In this document: piece by piece, positions 8,888 to 17,789 of the stretch | Numbering within the stretch: the stretch's first letter is position 1 | How the letters are laid out: every line of letters starts with the position of its first letter | Source: Devosia sp. | GTDB taxonomy: Bacteria > Pseudomonadota > Alphaproteobacteria > Rhizobiales > Devosiaceae | NCBI RefSeq assembly: GCF_028290625.1 | Contig: NZ_JAQGJM010000008.1 | Location: 124,001 to 188,000, forward strand | DNA: 64,000 nucleotides | Direction: 5' to 3' | Translations under genes and position numbers: made by a program | The notes under the pieces: model-generated | Database searches by the model: none | The model's input: only the letters and a program-made list of their open reading frames with translations | What the model was told of the DNA's origin: nothing

Positions 8888-11326
8888 ATGGGCCGACAAA
8901 AACTTCAAACCTACCGCGCAAAGCGCGATTTCTCGAAAACCACCGAACCAAGCGGTGGGAGCGAAGGTGGGAGTAGCCGTTTCGTAGTTCATAAACACTC
9001 CGCCACGGCCGATCACTATGATCTGCGTCTCGAACTGGATGGGGTGTTGAAGAGTTGGGCGGTGCCGAAAGGGCCATCGCTCAACCCTGCCGACAAGCGG
9101 TTCGCGGTGGCGACGGAAGATCATCCGATTGAATATATCGACTTCGAGGGTGTCATTCCCGAGGGGGAGTATGGCGGCGGGCCGATGATCGTCTGGGACA
9201 CCGGTGAATGGGCGCCTATGGGCGACGCGGTCAAGGACATCGCCAAGGGTAGTTTCAAGTTCCGCCTCGCCGGGCAGAAGCTGAAAGGCGGTTGGATGCT
9301 GACGCGCCTCAAGCCCAAGCCGGAGGACAATGGCAAGGTGGGATGGTTGCTGTTCAAGGAACACGACACGGCCATGGATATCGCGATCGATGTCCTGGTG
9401 GCGCGACCGGAAAGCGTCAAATCAGGCCGCCGGATCGAAGATCTGGTCGCGGTGCCGCCCCAACGGCAAAAAATCACCAAACCGGCGCCGGGTAAAGCCG
9501 GTGGTGCGGTCAAGGCGCCGATGCCGGCGACGATTGAGCTGCAGCTCGCCAGCGCGGCGGATAAGCCACCGCGCCACGACAACCGCACGCCATGGCTCCA
9601 TGAAATCAAGTTCGACGGCTATCGAACCATGGCCTTTATTGAGCGCGGCGTTGTGCGTCTCATTACCCGAGGCGGACTCGACTGGACCCGGCGCTACGGC
9701 GATCTGCCCAAGGCGTTTGCCGCGCTCGATTGCCGCGAGGCAGTCGTTGATGGCGAGATCGTAGTGCTGGACGAGCATGGCATCAGCCGTTTCGGCAAGT
9801 TGCAGGATGCCCTGTCGGAGGGTGCCGGCAACAAGCTGGTCTTCTACGCCTTCGATCTCCTCCACCTGGATGGCTGGGACTTGCAGCAGGTTCCGCTGCT
9901 CAAGCGCAAGGCGCTACTCGCGCAACTGCTCGGAGGCCACGTGACGGCGCGCTCGGCGCTCCAATATAGCGACCATGTCGAAGGCGATGGCGAAGGCATC
10001 TACGGCCTGGCATCCAACCGGGGCCTCGAAGGTATCGTCTCCAAGCGTGCCGACGGCCTGCACGTCGGCGGGCGGTCCTCGAGCTGGCTCAAGGTCAAGG
10101 CGTTGAAGACCGGCGACTACGTTATCGCCGGCTACAGCGAGAGCGCGGCCAATGGAGGCATAGGCGCTTTAGCCATGGCGGAATGGGTGGGCGATGACCT
10201 GATCTATCGGGGCAAGGTCGGCACGGGGTTCGACGCGACGAACATGGCCCATCTGGTGGACCGACTCGAGAGGCTGCGCATTACGGACAAACTCGACGGT
10301 GCACCGAAGGAAATCCTGGCCGTCCGCCCCACGCTCAAGGCGCGCATCCAATACGCAACGATCACCACCGATGGCATGCTGCGCCACGCTGTGTTCAAGG
10401 GCCTGCGCGAGGCCGAGCTTTCGACGCCAGTCACGACGCAGCGCAAGCGTATCGTCTCCGACGCCGACCTTGCCGGCATCTGGGTGACCAATCCGACGCG
10501 GCGCCTGTTCGGCAAGTCCGGGCCGACCAAGCTCGATATCGCCATCTACTACGCCGCGGTGGGCGATTATATGCTGCCGCATCTGTTCAATCGGCCGGTC
10601 TCGCTGTTCCGCTGCCCCAGCGGTAAGCCGCATGACTGTTTCTTTCAGCGCCATCCGTTCACCGGGATGCCAGCGACGCTCAAGAGCTTCGAGACCAAGA
10701 ACTCCGAGGGTGAGCTCAAATCCTTCCTGACGGTGGAGGATGCCAAGGGCTACCTCGCGCTGGCGCAGTTCGGTATCGTCGAATTCCACGCCTGGGGCAC
10801 CCATGAGCGGCACCTCGACAAGCCCGATCGCATCATCTTCGACCTCGACCCCGGCGAAGGGGTGGCGTGGCGCGAGGTCGTCAACGCGGCTGTTCATCTG
10901 CGGGCCGGCCTGGAGGCAATGGGCTTGGTGCCGTTCGTCAAGACCTCTGGCGGCAAGGGGCTGCATATCGTGGTGCCCATCAACCCCAAGCTGAACTGGA
11001 AACAGGCCCACCAGGCCAGTTCCGGTATCGCCAGCAAGCTGGCGGCGACTGGCCCTGATACCTTCGTGACCATCATGGGCGCCGAAAACCGAAAGCGCCG
11101 CATCTTCATCGATTACTTCCGCAATGCCCGCAGCGCGACCGCGGTCGCCGCCTATTCGCTGCGCGCAAGGCCGCACCTGCCAGCATCGACGCCAGTCGAT
11201 TGGCGGGACCTCGAGTCCATCGACTCTCCCGAGGACCTGAATTACTCTACTCTTCCAGGTCTATTAACCACAACAGGCGACCCCTGGGCCGACATTAACG
11301 AGTCAGCACGGGACTTGCCTGCATGA
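8888..11326 (+). CDS. ligD: Multifunctional non-homologous end-joining DNA ligase LigD
   Basis: A 812-aa enzyme repairing double-strand breaks with Ku. The order is phosphoesterase, ligase, polymerase. Residues about 30-150 are the 3'-phosphoesterase (HKHSATADHYDLRLE, SWAVPKGPS, EDHPIEYIDFEG). The ATP-dependent ligase domain is about 215-520, with adenylated Lys241 in KFDGYR, plus its OB fold. The primase-type polymerase occupies about 535-800, with the DLDP metal motif (IIFDLDPGEG), SGGKGLH and FIDYFRN. All three domains look intact. It is the first gene of a repair block: ku starts 41 bases after its stop. No terminator is visible between them. Confidence 0.95.
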   Translation: MGRQKLQTYRAKRDFSKTTEPSGGSEGGSSRFVVHKHSATADHYDLRLELDGVLKSWAVPKGPSLNPADKRFAVATEDHPIEYIDFEGVIPEGEYGGGPMIVWDTGEWAPMGDAVKDIAKGSFKFRLAGQKLKGGWMLTRLKPKPEDNGKVGWLLFKEHDTAMDIAIDVLVARPESVKSGRRIEDLVAVPPQRQKITKPAPGKAGGAVKAPMPATIELQLASAADKPPRHDNRTPWLHEIKFDGYRTMAFIERGVVRLITRGGLDWTRRYGDLPKAFAALDCREAVVDGEIVVLDEHGISRFGKLQDALSEGAGNKLVFYAFDLLHLDGWDLQQVPLLKRKALLAQLLGGHVTARSALQYSDHVEGDGEGIYGLASNRGLEGIVSKRADGLHVGGRSSSWLKVKALKTGDYVIAGYSESAANGGIGALAMAEWVGDDLIYRGKVGTGFDATNMAHLVDRLERLRITDKLDGAPKEILAVRPTLKARIQYATITTDGMLRHAVFKGLREAELSTPVTTQRKRIVSDADLAGIWVTNPTRRLFGKSGPTKLDIAIYYAAVGDYMLPHLFNRPVSLFRCPSGKPHDCFFQRHPFTGMPATLKSFETKNSEGELKSFLTVEDAKGYLALAQFGIVEFHAWGTHERHLDKPDRIIFDLDPGEGVAWREVVNAAVHLRAGLEAMGLVPFVKTSGGKGLHIVVPINPKLNWKQAHQASSGIASKLAATGPDTFVTIMGAENRKRRIFIDYFRNARSATAVAAYSLRARPHLPASTPVDWRDLESIDSPEDLNYSTLPGLLTTTGDPWADINESARDLPA

Positions 11327-11367
11327 TTTCTTGTGGTGGAGCAGTAGTGCGCGCGTAGGAGGCGACC

Positions 11368-12270
11368 ATGGCCGCAAGGGCGAGTTGGAAGGGGCATCTT
11401 CGACTGAGTTTGGTGAGTTGCCCGGTGAAATTGTATCCGGCGACAAGCACGGCGGAGCGCATCAGCTTCAATCAGTTGCACAAGGACACGCACAACCGGA
11501 TCAACATGAAGGCGGTTGACCCCGAGCTCGGCTTGGTCGAACGATCCGACCTGGTGCGTGGCTACGAGTACGAGCCCAAGCAATACATCATCATCAGCGA
11601 TGAAGACATCGACGCGGTGCGCATCGAGTCCAACCACACCATCAGCATTGAGGCCTTTGTCGACAAGGACGATGTCGACGCGGTCTATCAGGACGCGCCG
11701 TATTACCTAGTTCCCGATGGCGCCATGGCCGAGGAGACCTTCGGCGTCATCCGCGAAGCCATGATCAAGAGCGGCAAGCTCGCCGTCGCCCGCTTGGTGA
11801 TGACCAGCCGCGAGCGCGTCGTCACCATCGGCGCGCGCGAGAACGGCATGGTGCTCACCACCCTGCGCAATCCGAGCGAAGTGCGCGGCACCGGCGAATA
11901 TTTCGGCAATATTCCCTACGGCGATCCCGACCCGGAAATGCTCGAACTGGCCCAGAAGCTGATCGAGCAGAAGGTCAAACCGTTCAATCCCAAGGAATAC
12001 GAGGACCGCTACGAAGTCGCCCTGATGGCGATGATCCGCGAGAAGCTCAAGGGCCACAACCCCATCATCGCATCGGCGCCGGAGCGCGGCAACGTTATCA
12101 ACCTGATGGATGCGCTCAAGGCCAGCCTCGGGGAAGCCAAGCCGGCTGCCAAAAGCCAGCCCAAGGCGCCCGTCGTTGCCAAGGAGTCGCCCACGAAGGT
12201 ATCGCTGAAGGCCGCGCTCGACGCGTCGAAGGCCGCAGCACCGAAGGCGGCGCCCAAGAAGAAGGCCTAG
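11368..12270 (+). CDS. ku: Non-homologous end-joining protein Ku
   Basis: Homodimeric DNA-end-binding protein, 300 aa, partner of LigD. The N-terminus WKGHLRLSLVSCPVKLYPAT and the stretch ISFNQLHKDTHNRINMK are hallmarks of bacterial Ku, followed by the beta-barrel core to about residue 255. The C-terminal 45 residues are Ala/Lys/Pro-rich and end in KKKA; tails of this kind in other Ku proteins contribute DNA binding and LigD stimulation. It lies directly after ligD on the same strand and 6 bases before the BRCT/TPR gene, suggesting a shared transcript. Confidence 0.95.
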   Translation: MAARASWKGHLRLSLVSCPVKLYPATSTAERISFNQLHKDTHNRINMKAVDPELGLVERSDLVRGYEYEPKQYIIISDEDIDAVRIESNHTISIEAFVDKDDVDAVYQDAPYYLVPDGAMAEETFGVIREAMIKSGKLAVARLVMTSRERVVTIGARENGMVLTTLRNPSEVRGTGEYFGNIPYGDPDPEMLELAQKLIEQKVKPFNPKEYEDRYEVALMAMIREKLKGHNPIIASAPERGNVINLMDALKASLGEAKPAAKSQPKAPVVAKESPTKVSLKAALDASKAAAPKAAPKKKA

Positions 12271-12276
12271 GCCAGA

Positions 12277-13347
12277 ATGCACCTCAAGGGGGAAAGTTTC
12301 GGCGTTGTTGGCGCCTTGCGAGCCTTTCCCCTGCGTCTGGCAGTCAGGCGGGTCGAGAGCCTAGGTGCGCGCCTGCATCGCAGCGTCACCCGGGGCACCA
12401 CGACCGTCGTGTTCGGGCGCACGCTGCTATCCAAGAGCGATGAGGCGGGGATCGAGCAACGGGTCGTGGCAGCACGGCCGCGGCGACTGCTCAGCGAGAA
12501 CGGGTTTCTGCGCAGCCTGGGCACATTGCCTCCAGTTGCCGCATCCAACATGCTGCGGCAGTCGATCCTCGACCAGTCGGGCCTGAGCGGCGATGTGTTC
12601 GACTTGCTGGCATTGTTCGACGGCTTCGAGCATGACGCCGAACCGTTTTCGTTTCGGGATTTGATCCTTGCCAAGAAATATGCCGGCTTGATCGCCAGCG
12701 GTGCGAGTTGGAGCGCGATCGCACGGTCGGTGCACCAGATCGGGCCCGTTGGATCACTGACGTCGCTCAGCCTACATTCCGAGGGCAGCGACAAGATCTT
12801 GGCCCGCGATGCCCAATCCACGTCCGAGCTGGACGGCCAGCGCTTGCTGCCCATGCCCGATGACGAGGGGGAGGCCGAGGACTATTTTGGCCTGGCGGAA
12901 ACGGCGGAGGCCGCCGAACTCTATGCCGAGGCGGCGACGCTTTATGCGCATTGCTCCGCCATCGATTCAACCGACGCGACGTCGGCGTTCAATCTGGGCA
13001 ACTGCCTGCGGGCGATCGGCGCGACCGGCGATGCGGCCACCGCCTATGTCACCGCATTGAAGCGGGATCCGCAATTCATCGAGGCCTGGTTCAACTATGG
13101 TGGCCTGCTGCGCGAGCTCGGCAAGGTCGATGCCGCGCGCCATCATCTGGCGCACGCGATCAAGCTGGACCACGACTATGCTGACGCGATCTACAATATC
13201 GGCGCTCTGGACTATGAGGCTGGTGACTTGGTTGCAGCGCGCGGGTGGTGGCGGCGGTATCTTGAACTCGACGCCACATCGGACTGGGCCCGGCGCGCGC
13301 GGGCGGGTATCGCTGTAGCCGACCAACAGCTTCGGACAGCAGGATAG
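12277..13347 (+). CDS. BRCT / MerR-like / TPR fusion protein in the NHEJ operon
   Basis: A 356-aa protein of unknown role. Residues about 2-85 resemble a BRCT domain: a LKGESFGVVGAL strand and loop, RRVESLGARLHRSVTRGTT, TVVFGRTLL, and a closing RRLLSENGFLRSL helix. Residues about 105-185 resemble a MerR-type helical DNA-binding unit (FSFRDLILAKKYAGLIASGA onward) followed by a small beta segment ending DGQRLLPM. Residues about 200-350 contain four tetratricopeptide-like repeats (SAFNLGNCLRAIGATGDAAT; AWFNYGGLLRELGKVDAARH; AIYNIGALDYEAGDLVAARG). It starts 6 bases after the ku stop, so it is probably co-expressed and may tether end-joining factors. Domain calls are by eye and the operon role is inferred. 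Confidence 0.75.
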   Translation: MHLKGESFGVVGALRAFPLRLAVRRVESLGARLHRSVTRGTTTVVFGRTLLSKSDEAGIEQRVVAARPRRLLSENGFLRSLGTLPPVAASNMLRQSILDQSGLSGDVFDLLALFDGFEHDAEPFSFRDLILAKKYAGLIASGASWSAIARSVHQIGPVGSLTSLSLHSEGSDKILARDAQSTSELDGQRLLPMPDDEGEAEDYFGLAETAEAAELYAEAATLYAHCSAIDSTDATSAFNLGNCLRAIGATGDAATAYVTALKRDPQFIEAWFNYGGLLRELGKVDAARHHLAHAIKLDHDYADAIYNIGALDYEAGDLVAARGWWRRYLELDATSDWARRARAGIAVADQQLRTAG

Positions 13348-13348
13348 C

Positions 13349-13993
13349 ATGGTAACCAGTTTCATTTTCGACGGCCCCGAAGACGCCGAAGTCACCATCC
13401 TGCTGGCGCATGGGGCGGGGGCGCCGATGGACTCCGGGTCCATGAACGCCACCACCAAGGCGCTCGCCGCGGCCGGCTTTCGCATTGCCCGGTTCGAGTT
13501 TGCCTATATGGCCAGCCGGCGGACCGATGCCGGGCGTAAGCCGCCTCCGCGAGCCGACAAGGTGATGCCCGAATTTCTCGCTGCAGTGGACGATCTGGGG
13601 CCGACGAATGGTCCGCTGATCATAGGCGGCAAATCGATGGGTGGGCGCGTGGCGAGCATGGTGGCAGGCCCGCTCCATGACGCTGGGCGGATCGCCGGCC
13701 TGCTGTGTCTTGGCTATCCGTTTCATCCGCCGGGACAGCCCGAGCAATTGCGCACCAAGCACCTGGTGGACCTGAAGACGCCGAGCCTCATCGTGCAGGG
13801 CACTCGCGACGAATTCGGCACCCGCGAAGAGGTGACACGGTACGAGTTGTCGCCGACGATCGAGATTATGTGGCTCGAAGACGGTGATCATGACCTCAAG
13901 CCCCGCAAGTCGATCTCGGGGTTCAGCGCGGCCGATCATCTGGCGACTATGGCGGCGTCCGTTGGTGCATGGATCGGGCGCATCGTGCCGTGA
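13349..13993 (+). CDS. Alpha/beta hydrolase (KANL3/Tex30-like)
   Basis: A 214-aa cytosolic serine hydrolase-like protein. The oxyanion strand LLAHGAGAPMDS is at about 18-29. The nucleophile is Ser96 in GGKSMGG, the acid probably Asp154 in QGTRDEFG, and the base His181 in DGDHDLKPRK. The pattern matches the KANL3/Tex30 class of alpha/beta hydrolases, whose bacterial substrates are not established. ATG 13349 comes 1 base after the preceding TAG, and the following xthA GTG begins 7 bases after its stop. The gene is thus embedded in the repair operon, but nothing in the sequence shows that it acts on DNA repair. Confidence 0.85.
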   Translation: MVTSFIFDGPEDAEVTILLAHGAGAPMDSGSMNATTKALAAAGFRIARFEFAYMASRRTDAGRKPPPRADKVMPEFLAAVDDLGPTNGPLIIGGKSMGGRVASMVAGPLHDAGRIAGLLCLGYPFHPPGQPEQLRTKHLVDLKTPSLIVQGTRDEFGTREEVTRYELSPTIEIMWLEDGDHDLKPRKSISGFSAADHLATMAASVGAWIGRIVP

Positions 13994-14000
13994 TGGCGCT

Positions 14001-14774
14001 GTGAAAGTCGCTACGTTCAACATCAATGGCATCAATCGACGCCTGCCCAATCTCATGGATTGGTTGGCCGACGCGGCTCCGGATGTGGTGTGCCTGCAGG
14101 AGCTAAAGGCGACCGACCGGCAGTTTCCCGCGACCGCTATTGCCGATGCGGGCTACGGCGCCGTGTGGCACGGTCAATCCGCGTGGAATGGTGTCGCCAT
14201 TTTGGCTCGCGGCACGGAGCCGGTGCTGACCCGCACCGGACTTCCCGGCGACCCCGATGACGGCCAGGCCCGCTATATCGAGGCCGCGGTCAACGGCGTG
14301 CTCATTGCCTCGCTCTATGCACCCAACGGCAACCCACAGCCGGGCCCCAAATTCAACTACAAGCTCGACTGGACCGAACGCCTGATCGCCCATGCGGGCG
14401 AACTCCTCACCACCGGCCTGCCGATCATCTTGGCTGGAGACTACAATATCGTGCCCGAGCCGCGCGATATTTACGCGACGACATCTTACGACACCAATGC
14501 CCTGGTCCAGCCGGAGCCTCGTGCCCAATTCGCGCGGCTGCTTGAGCAAGGCTGGACCGACGCCATTCGTAAAAAGCACCCGGACGAGACGGTCTACACG
14601 TTCTGGGATTACATGCGGAACCGATGGCCGCGCGATGCTGGGCTCCGGCTGGACCATCTGTTTCTGAGCAAGAAATTGGCAAGACGGCTGGTCGATGCGG
14701 GCGTCGATCGCGATGTGCGAGGGCGGGAGGGCGCAAGTGACCACGCGCCCACATGGGCGAACCTGAGAGACTAG
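14001..14774 (+). CDS. xthA: Exodeoxyribonuclease III / AP endonuclease
   Basis: Mg-dependent 3'-5' exonuclease and abasic-site endonuclease of base excision repair, 257 aa, normal length. Visible motifs: KVATFNINGI with the first active-site Asn, CLQELKAT with the metal-binding Glu, AGDYNIVPEP with catalytic Asp and Asn, GLRLDHLFLS, and the terminal SDHAPTWANL with the catalytic Asp-His pair. The start is GTG at 14001, chosen because the family's N-terminus begins exactly there (VKVATFNING); the upstream open frame to 13884 is a shadow of the hydrolase gene. It closes the ligD-ku repair block and converges on the acyltransferase. Confidence 0.93.
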   Translation: MKVATFNINGINRRLPNLMDWLADAAPDVVCLQELKATDRQFPATAIADAGYGAVWHGQSAWNGVAILARGTEPVLTRTGLPGDPDDGQARYIEAAVNGVLIASLYAPNGNPQPGPKFNYKLDWTERLIAHAGELLTTGLPIILAGDYNIVPEPRDIYATTSYDTNALVQPEPRAQFARLLEQGWTDAIRKKHPDETVYTFWDYMRNRWPRDAGLRLDHLFLSKKLARRLVDAGVDRDVRGREGASDHAPTWANLRD

Positions 14775-14788
14775 CGGAGCCTGGCTGC

Positions 14789-15409
14789 TCATTGCCAGGC
14801 GACGTTCTCGCGGATCATCTTGGCGGGGACACCGGCGACAAGCGTGCGGGGCGCCACGTTCTTGGTGACCACCGAGCCGGCCGCCACGATGGCGCCGTCG
14901 CCGATCGTAACTCCCTTCAGGATGATCGAATTGGTGCCGATCCAGACATTGTTGCCGATGACGATGGGGCTTGTCGGCACGTGATCGCCGCCGAGAATGG
15001 TGTGGCTGTCGCTATCGCGAATGACGACGCCGTCCGCGATGGCGACGTTGTTGCCGATGGTGATACTTTGGAAGCAGGCGATCGAGCTGAAATTGTTGGC
15101 AAAGCCGCTGCCGATCCTGAGGGTCGCGCCGCTGTCGACGACGATGCGTGAACCGGTCGCCATTGAGAAGTCGCCACTTACCTCCAGCGTCGCTCTGTCC
15201 CACACGGACAGCAGCGTCCGGTAGCTGCAATATGCCGGCCAGCGGGTCCCGACGCTGAGTGATCCGGAGCCGGTCAATGTGGCGGATGGTCGGACATAAA
15301 CTCTGGAATTGTGAAAAACCCGAAATTTTGGGCCGTTGCGATGTCCTAGTCTCAAGGCAAAGGTGCGAATGAGGTCCATTGACAGGGCTTGGGCTATCTT
15401 GCGGTGCAT
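14789..15409 (-). CDS. Hexapeptide-repeat acyltransferase (LbH / maltose O-acetyltransferase-like)
   Basis: A left-handed beta-helix acyltransferase, about 206 aa. Imperfect hexapeptide turns run from about residue 55 to 190 ([57 protein letters not shown]), ending with the typical [10 protein letters not shown] segment. The putative catalytic His is in [10 protein letters not shown]. Such enzymes acetylate sugars or polysaccharide precursors with acetyl-CoA. The start is uncertain: I chose ATG 15409; the frame is open to 15565, and ATG 15382 is an alternative. A 7-bp stem-loop (14779-14800) overlaps its stop at the convergent end with xthA. Confidence 0.8.
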   Translation of the reverse strand: MHRKIAQALSMDLIRTFALRLGHRNGPKFRVFHNSRVYVRPSATLTGSGSLSVGTRWPAYCSYRTLLSVWDRATLEVSGDFSMATGSRIVVDSGATLRIGSGFANNFSSIACFQSITIGNNVAIADGVVIRDSDSHTILGGDHVPTSPIVIGNNVWIGTNSIILKGVTIGDGAIVAAGSVVTKNVAPRTLVAGVPAKMIRENVAWQ

Positions 15410-15608
15410 GTCGTCCAATCTCGCCAAGGTGGTGCTGAAATGTACCGACCTCCGAACATCACGGCGGTAAATAAAACGGTGTAGGATCGCAAATCCGGGG
15501 ACCAGATTGACCCGGGGGAAACGTTGCCGCGAGTGCTTTTCGGGCAAGCAATCATCGTGCCCCATGCTACAATGATGACGTTTTCATTTTGGGGAATTGA
15601 AGAAGGCC

Positions 15609-16631
15609 ATGGGACGGCGACCGACGATCAGGGATGTGGCATCGGCCGCTGGCGTATCGATGGGAACCGTGTCGCGGGTGGCGGCCAAACTGAACACAGT
15701 CAGCCCCGAAACCCGCCATCGCGTCGAGCAAGCAATGCGCACGCTTGGCTATGTGCCCAATATCGCCGCCCGGACCATGCGCACGAACCGGACCAAGATC
15801 GTCGGCCTGTTGCTGCCGGATCTGGCGAATACGGTTTTCCTGCTGCTGGCCAAGGCGGCCGAGCGGTTGCTTGGCTCTGAGGGCTACACGCTCTTCCTCT
15901 ACTCCTCGGAACGCTCGCCGACGCGCGAAATCGAATTCCTCGAGCTGGCATCGCGCTATCGCATGGACGGGCTGATCGTTAGCCTCTCCGACGAGACCAA
16001 CCAGTCGGTCGTGGAGGCGCTGTCGAAGATGGAATGTCCAATCGTGCTGCTGGATCGCGATACCCCGATCCGGGCCGATGTGGTGTTCTCCGAGCATGCC
16101 GAGGCGATGCAGCGCGTGACCGCCCATCTTATCGAGTTGGGGCATCGCAGGATCGCGCTGATCACCGCGCCGCTGGGTATCCGGCCTGGACGCGAACGTG
16201 TGTTGGGCTACCGCGCGGCGCTGCGCGATGCTGGTTTGAGCATCGACGAGACGCTGATCGGCCACGACTACCAGACGAGCAAATACGGCTTCTCCAAGGC
16301 GCTGGAAATGCTGCGGCGGCCGGTGCCTCCCACGGCCGTCATCGCGGGTGGCGACGAGATTTTCTACGGCGTGCTCCGCGCGGCGCGGCAGCTCAACCTC
16401 GCCATACCGGGGGACGTGTCGATCGTGGGGGCCGACAACCGCATGCTGTCCGACGTCGTCACGCCGATGATCACCATCATCGACCGGGACATGGAGCAGG
16501 TCGGCGACACGGCCGCAGACATGCTGATCCGGCGCATGAACGGGCAGGGGGGCGAACCGGTGCATGTTCATCTGCCCAGCGAAGTCATCCTGCGCAACTC
16601 GACCGCCAAGCCGCGCCCCGATCTGGTCTAG
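15609..16631 (+). CDS. LacI-family transcription regulator
   Basis: Sugar-responsive repressor or activator of 340 aa. The LacI helix-turn-helix is at residues 3-25 (PTIRDVASAAGVSMGTVSRV), followed by the hinge region and a periplasmic-binding-type effector domain starting IVGLLLPD. ATG 15609 is preceded by AGAAGG; a TTG at 15597 is possible. Its 3' end overlaps the convergent ATPase gene of the rhamnosidase/ABC operon by 4 bases (16628-16631), so it most likely controls that operon. A LacI-type operator candidate lies at the operon front (23840-23855). Confidence 0.88.
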   Translation: MGRRPTIRDVASAAGVSMGTVSRVAAKLNTVSPETRHRVEQAMRTLGYVPNIAARTMRTNRTKIVGLLLPDLANTVFLLLAKAAERLLGSEGYTLFLYSSERSPTREIEFLELASRYRMDGLIVSLSDETNQSVVEALSKMECPIVLLDRDTPIRADVVFSEHAEAMQRVTAHLIELGHRRIALITAPLGIRPGRERVLGYRAALRDAGLSIDETLIGHDYQTSKYGFSKALEMLRRPVPPTAVIAGGDEIFYGVLRAARQLNLAIPGDVSIVGADNRMLSDVVTPMITIIDRDMEQVGDTAADMLIRRMNGQGGEPVHVHLPSEVILRNSTAKPRPDLV

Positions 16632-17773
16632 GCGATGGCGGCGGCGAGCTGGGTTTGCAGGTTCTCGTTATCAACCTGCAGCCGGCGCCGGGCGCGTCCC
16701 TCAGTGTCGAAAAGATAGAGATCAGCGCGGTTAAGGGTGAATGTCGCTTCGCTACCGCGATCGACACGCAGCGCCCGATGCAGGTGCGCAACGAGCTCTC
16801 GCTCCTGCTGGGCGATGTGACCGTACCAGTACGATGCGTGTCCCATATATTCGACCACCGTGGTCAGCCCGGTGATCCTGACCTCTTCGGAGCCGCGATA
16901 GTGCAGGTCCTCGGGGCGAATGCCGATTTCGATTTCGTCGCCGGCCTTAAGGCCATCGGGTTCGCACGGCACCTCGATGATGCCAGGGGCGACGCCGGGC
17001 ACCGAGACACTGACGCTTTCGGCGGTGACGCCCTGCACCGTGCCGTGCAGGAACTGCATGCGCGGCGAGCCGATAAAGCCGGCCACGAAGCGGTTGGCGG
17101 GCTGGTAGTAAACCTGCAGCGGGGTGCCCACTTGCTGTACCTGGCCCAGATGCATGACGATGATCTTGGTGCCCAGCGTCATGGCCTCGATCTGGTCGTG
17201 GGTGACGTAGATCATGGTGGCCGCCAGGCTATCGTGCAGCTTGGCGAGCTCGAGACGCATCTCCACCCGCAGTTCGGCATCGAGGTTGGACAGTGGCTCG
17301 TCGAACAGGAAAACCTTGGGCTCGCGCACGATGGAACGGCCGATGGCGACGCGCTGGCGCTGCCCGCCCGACAGGTTCTTCGGCAGGCGATCGAGATAGG
17401 GCTCTAGCTTGAGAATGCGCGCGGCATTGGCGACGCGCTCCTTGATCAGCGCCTTGGATTCCCCGCGCATGCGCATGCCGAACGAGATGTTCTTGGAGAC
17501 GCTCAAGTGCGGAAACAGCGCGTAGGACTGGAACAGCATGCCGACGCCGCGCTCGGCGGCGGGCGTTGTGTTCATCACCGCGCCGCCAATGCTGATGTCG
17601 CCGCGCTGGTGTTCCTCAAGGCCCGCGATGACACGCAGCAGCGTCGACTTCCCGCAGCCGGATGGTCCCAGGATCACGGCGAAATCGCCGTCGTCGATCT
17701 CGACATTGATGTCCTGCAACACCTGTACGCGGCCGTAGAACTTGTCGATATTTTGCAGCGATACAGTTGCCAA
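16628..17773 (-). CDS. ABC sugar transporter ATP-binding protein (UgpC/MalK-like)
   Basis: Cytoplasmic ATPase of 381 aa, last gene of the rhamnosidase/ABC operon. Motifs: Walker A GPSGCGKS (about 34-41), signature LSGGQRQRV (near 134), Walker B VFLFDEP (near 155), H-loop YVTHDQIEAM (near 188). A TOBE/OB regulatory domain follows to the end, with the MalK-type IGIRPEDLHYRG and VVEYMGHASYWYG segments. It starts 16 bases after the upstream permease stop. It converges on the LacI gene with a 4-base overlap, so transcription of the two genes may interfere. Confidence 0.92.
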   Translation of the reverse strand: MATVSLQNIDKFYGRVQVLQDINVEIDDGDFAVILGPSGCGKSTLLRVIAGLEEHQRGDISIGGAVMNTTPAAERGVGMLFQSYALFPHLSVSKNISFGMRMRGESKALIKERVANAARILKLEPYLDRLPKNLSGGQRQRVAIGRSIVREPKVFLFDEPLSNLDAELRVEMRLELAKLHDSLAATMIYVTHDQIEAMTLGTKIIVMHLGQVQQVGTPLQVYYQPANRFVAGFIGSPRMQFLHGTVQGVTAESVSVSVPGVAPGIIEVPCEPDGLKAGDEIEIGIRPEDLHYRGSEEVRITGLTTVVEYMGHASYWYGHIAQQERELVAHLHRALRVDRGSEATFTLNRADLYLFDTEGRARRRLQVDNENLQTQLAAAIA

Positions 17774-17789
17774 CTTGGTGTCTCCAGTG

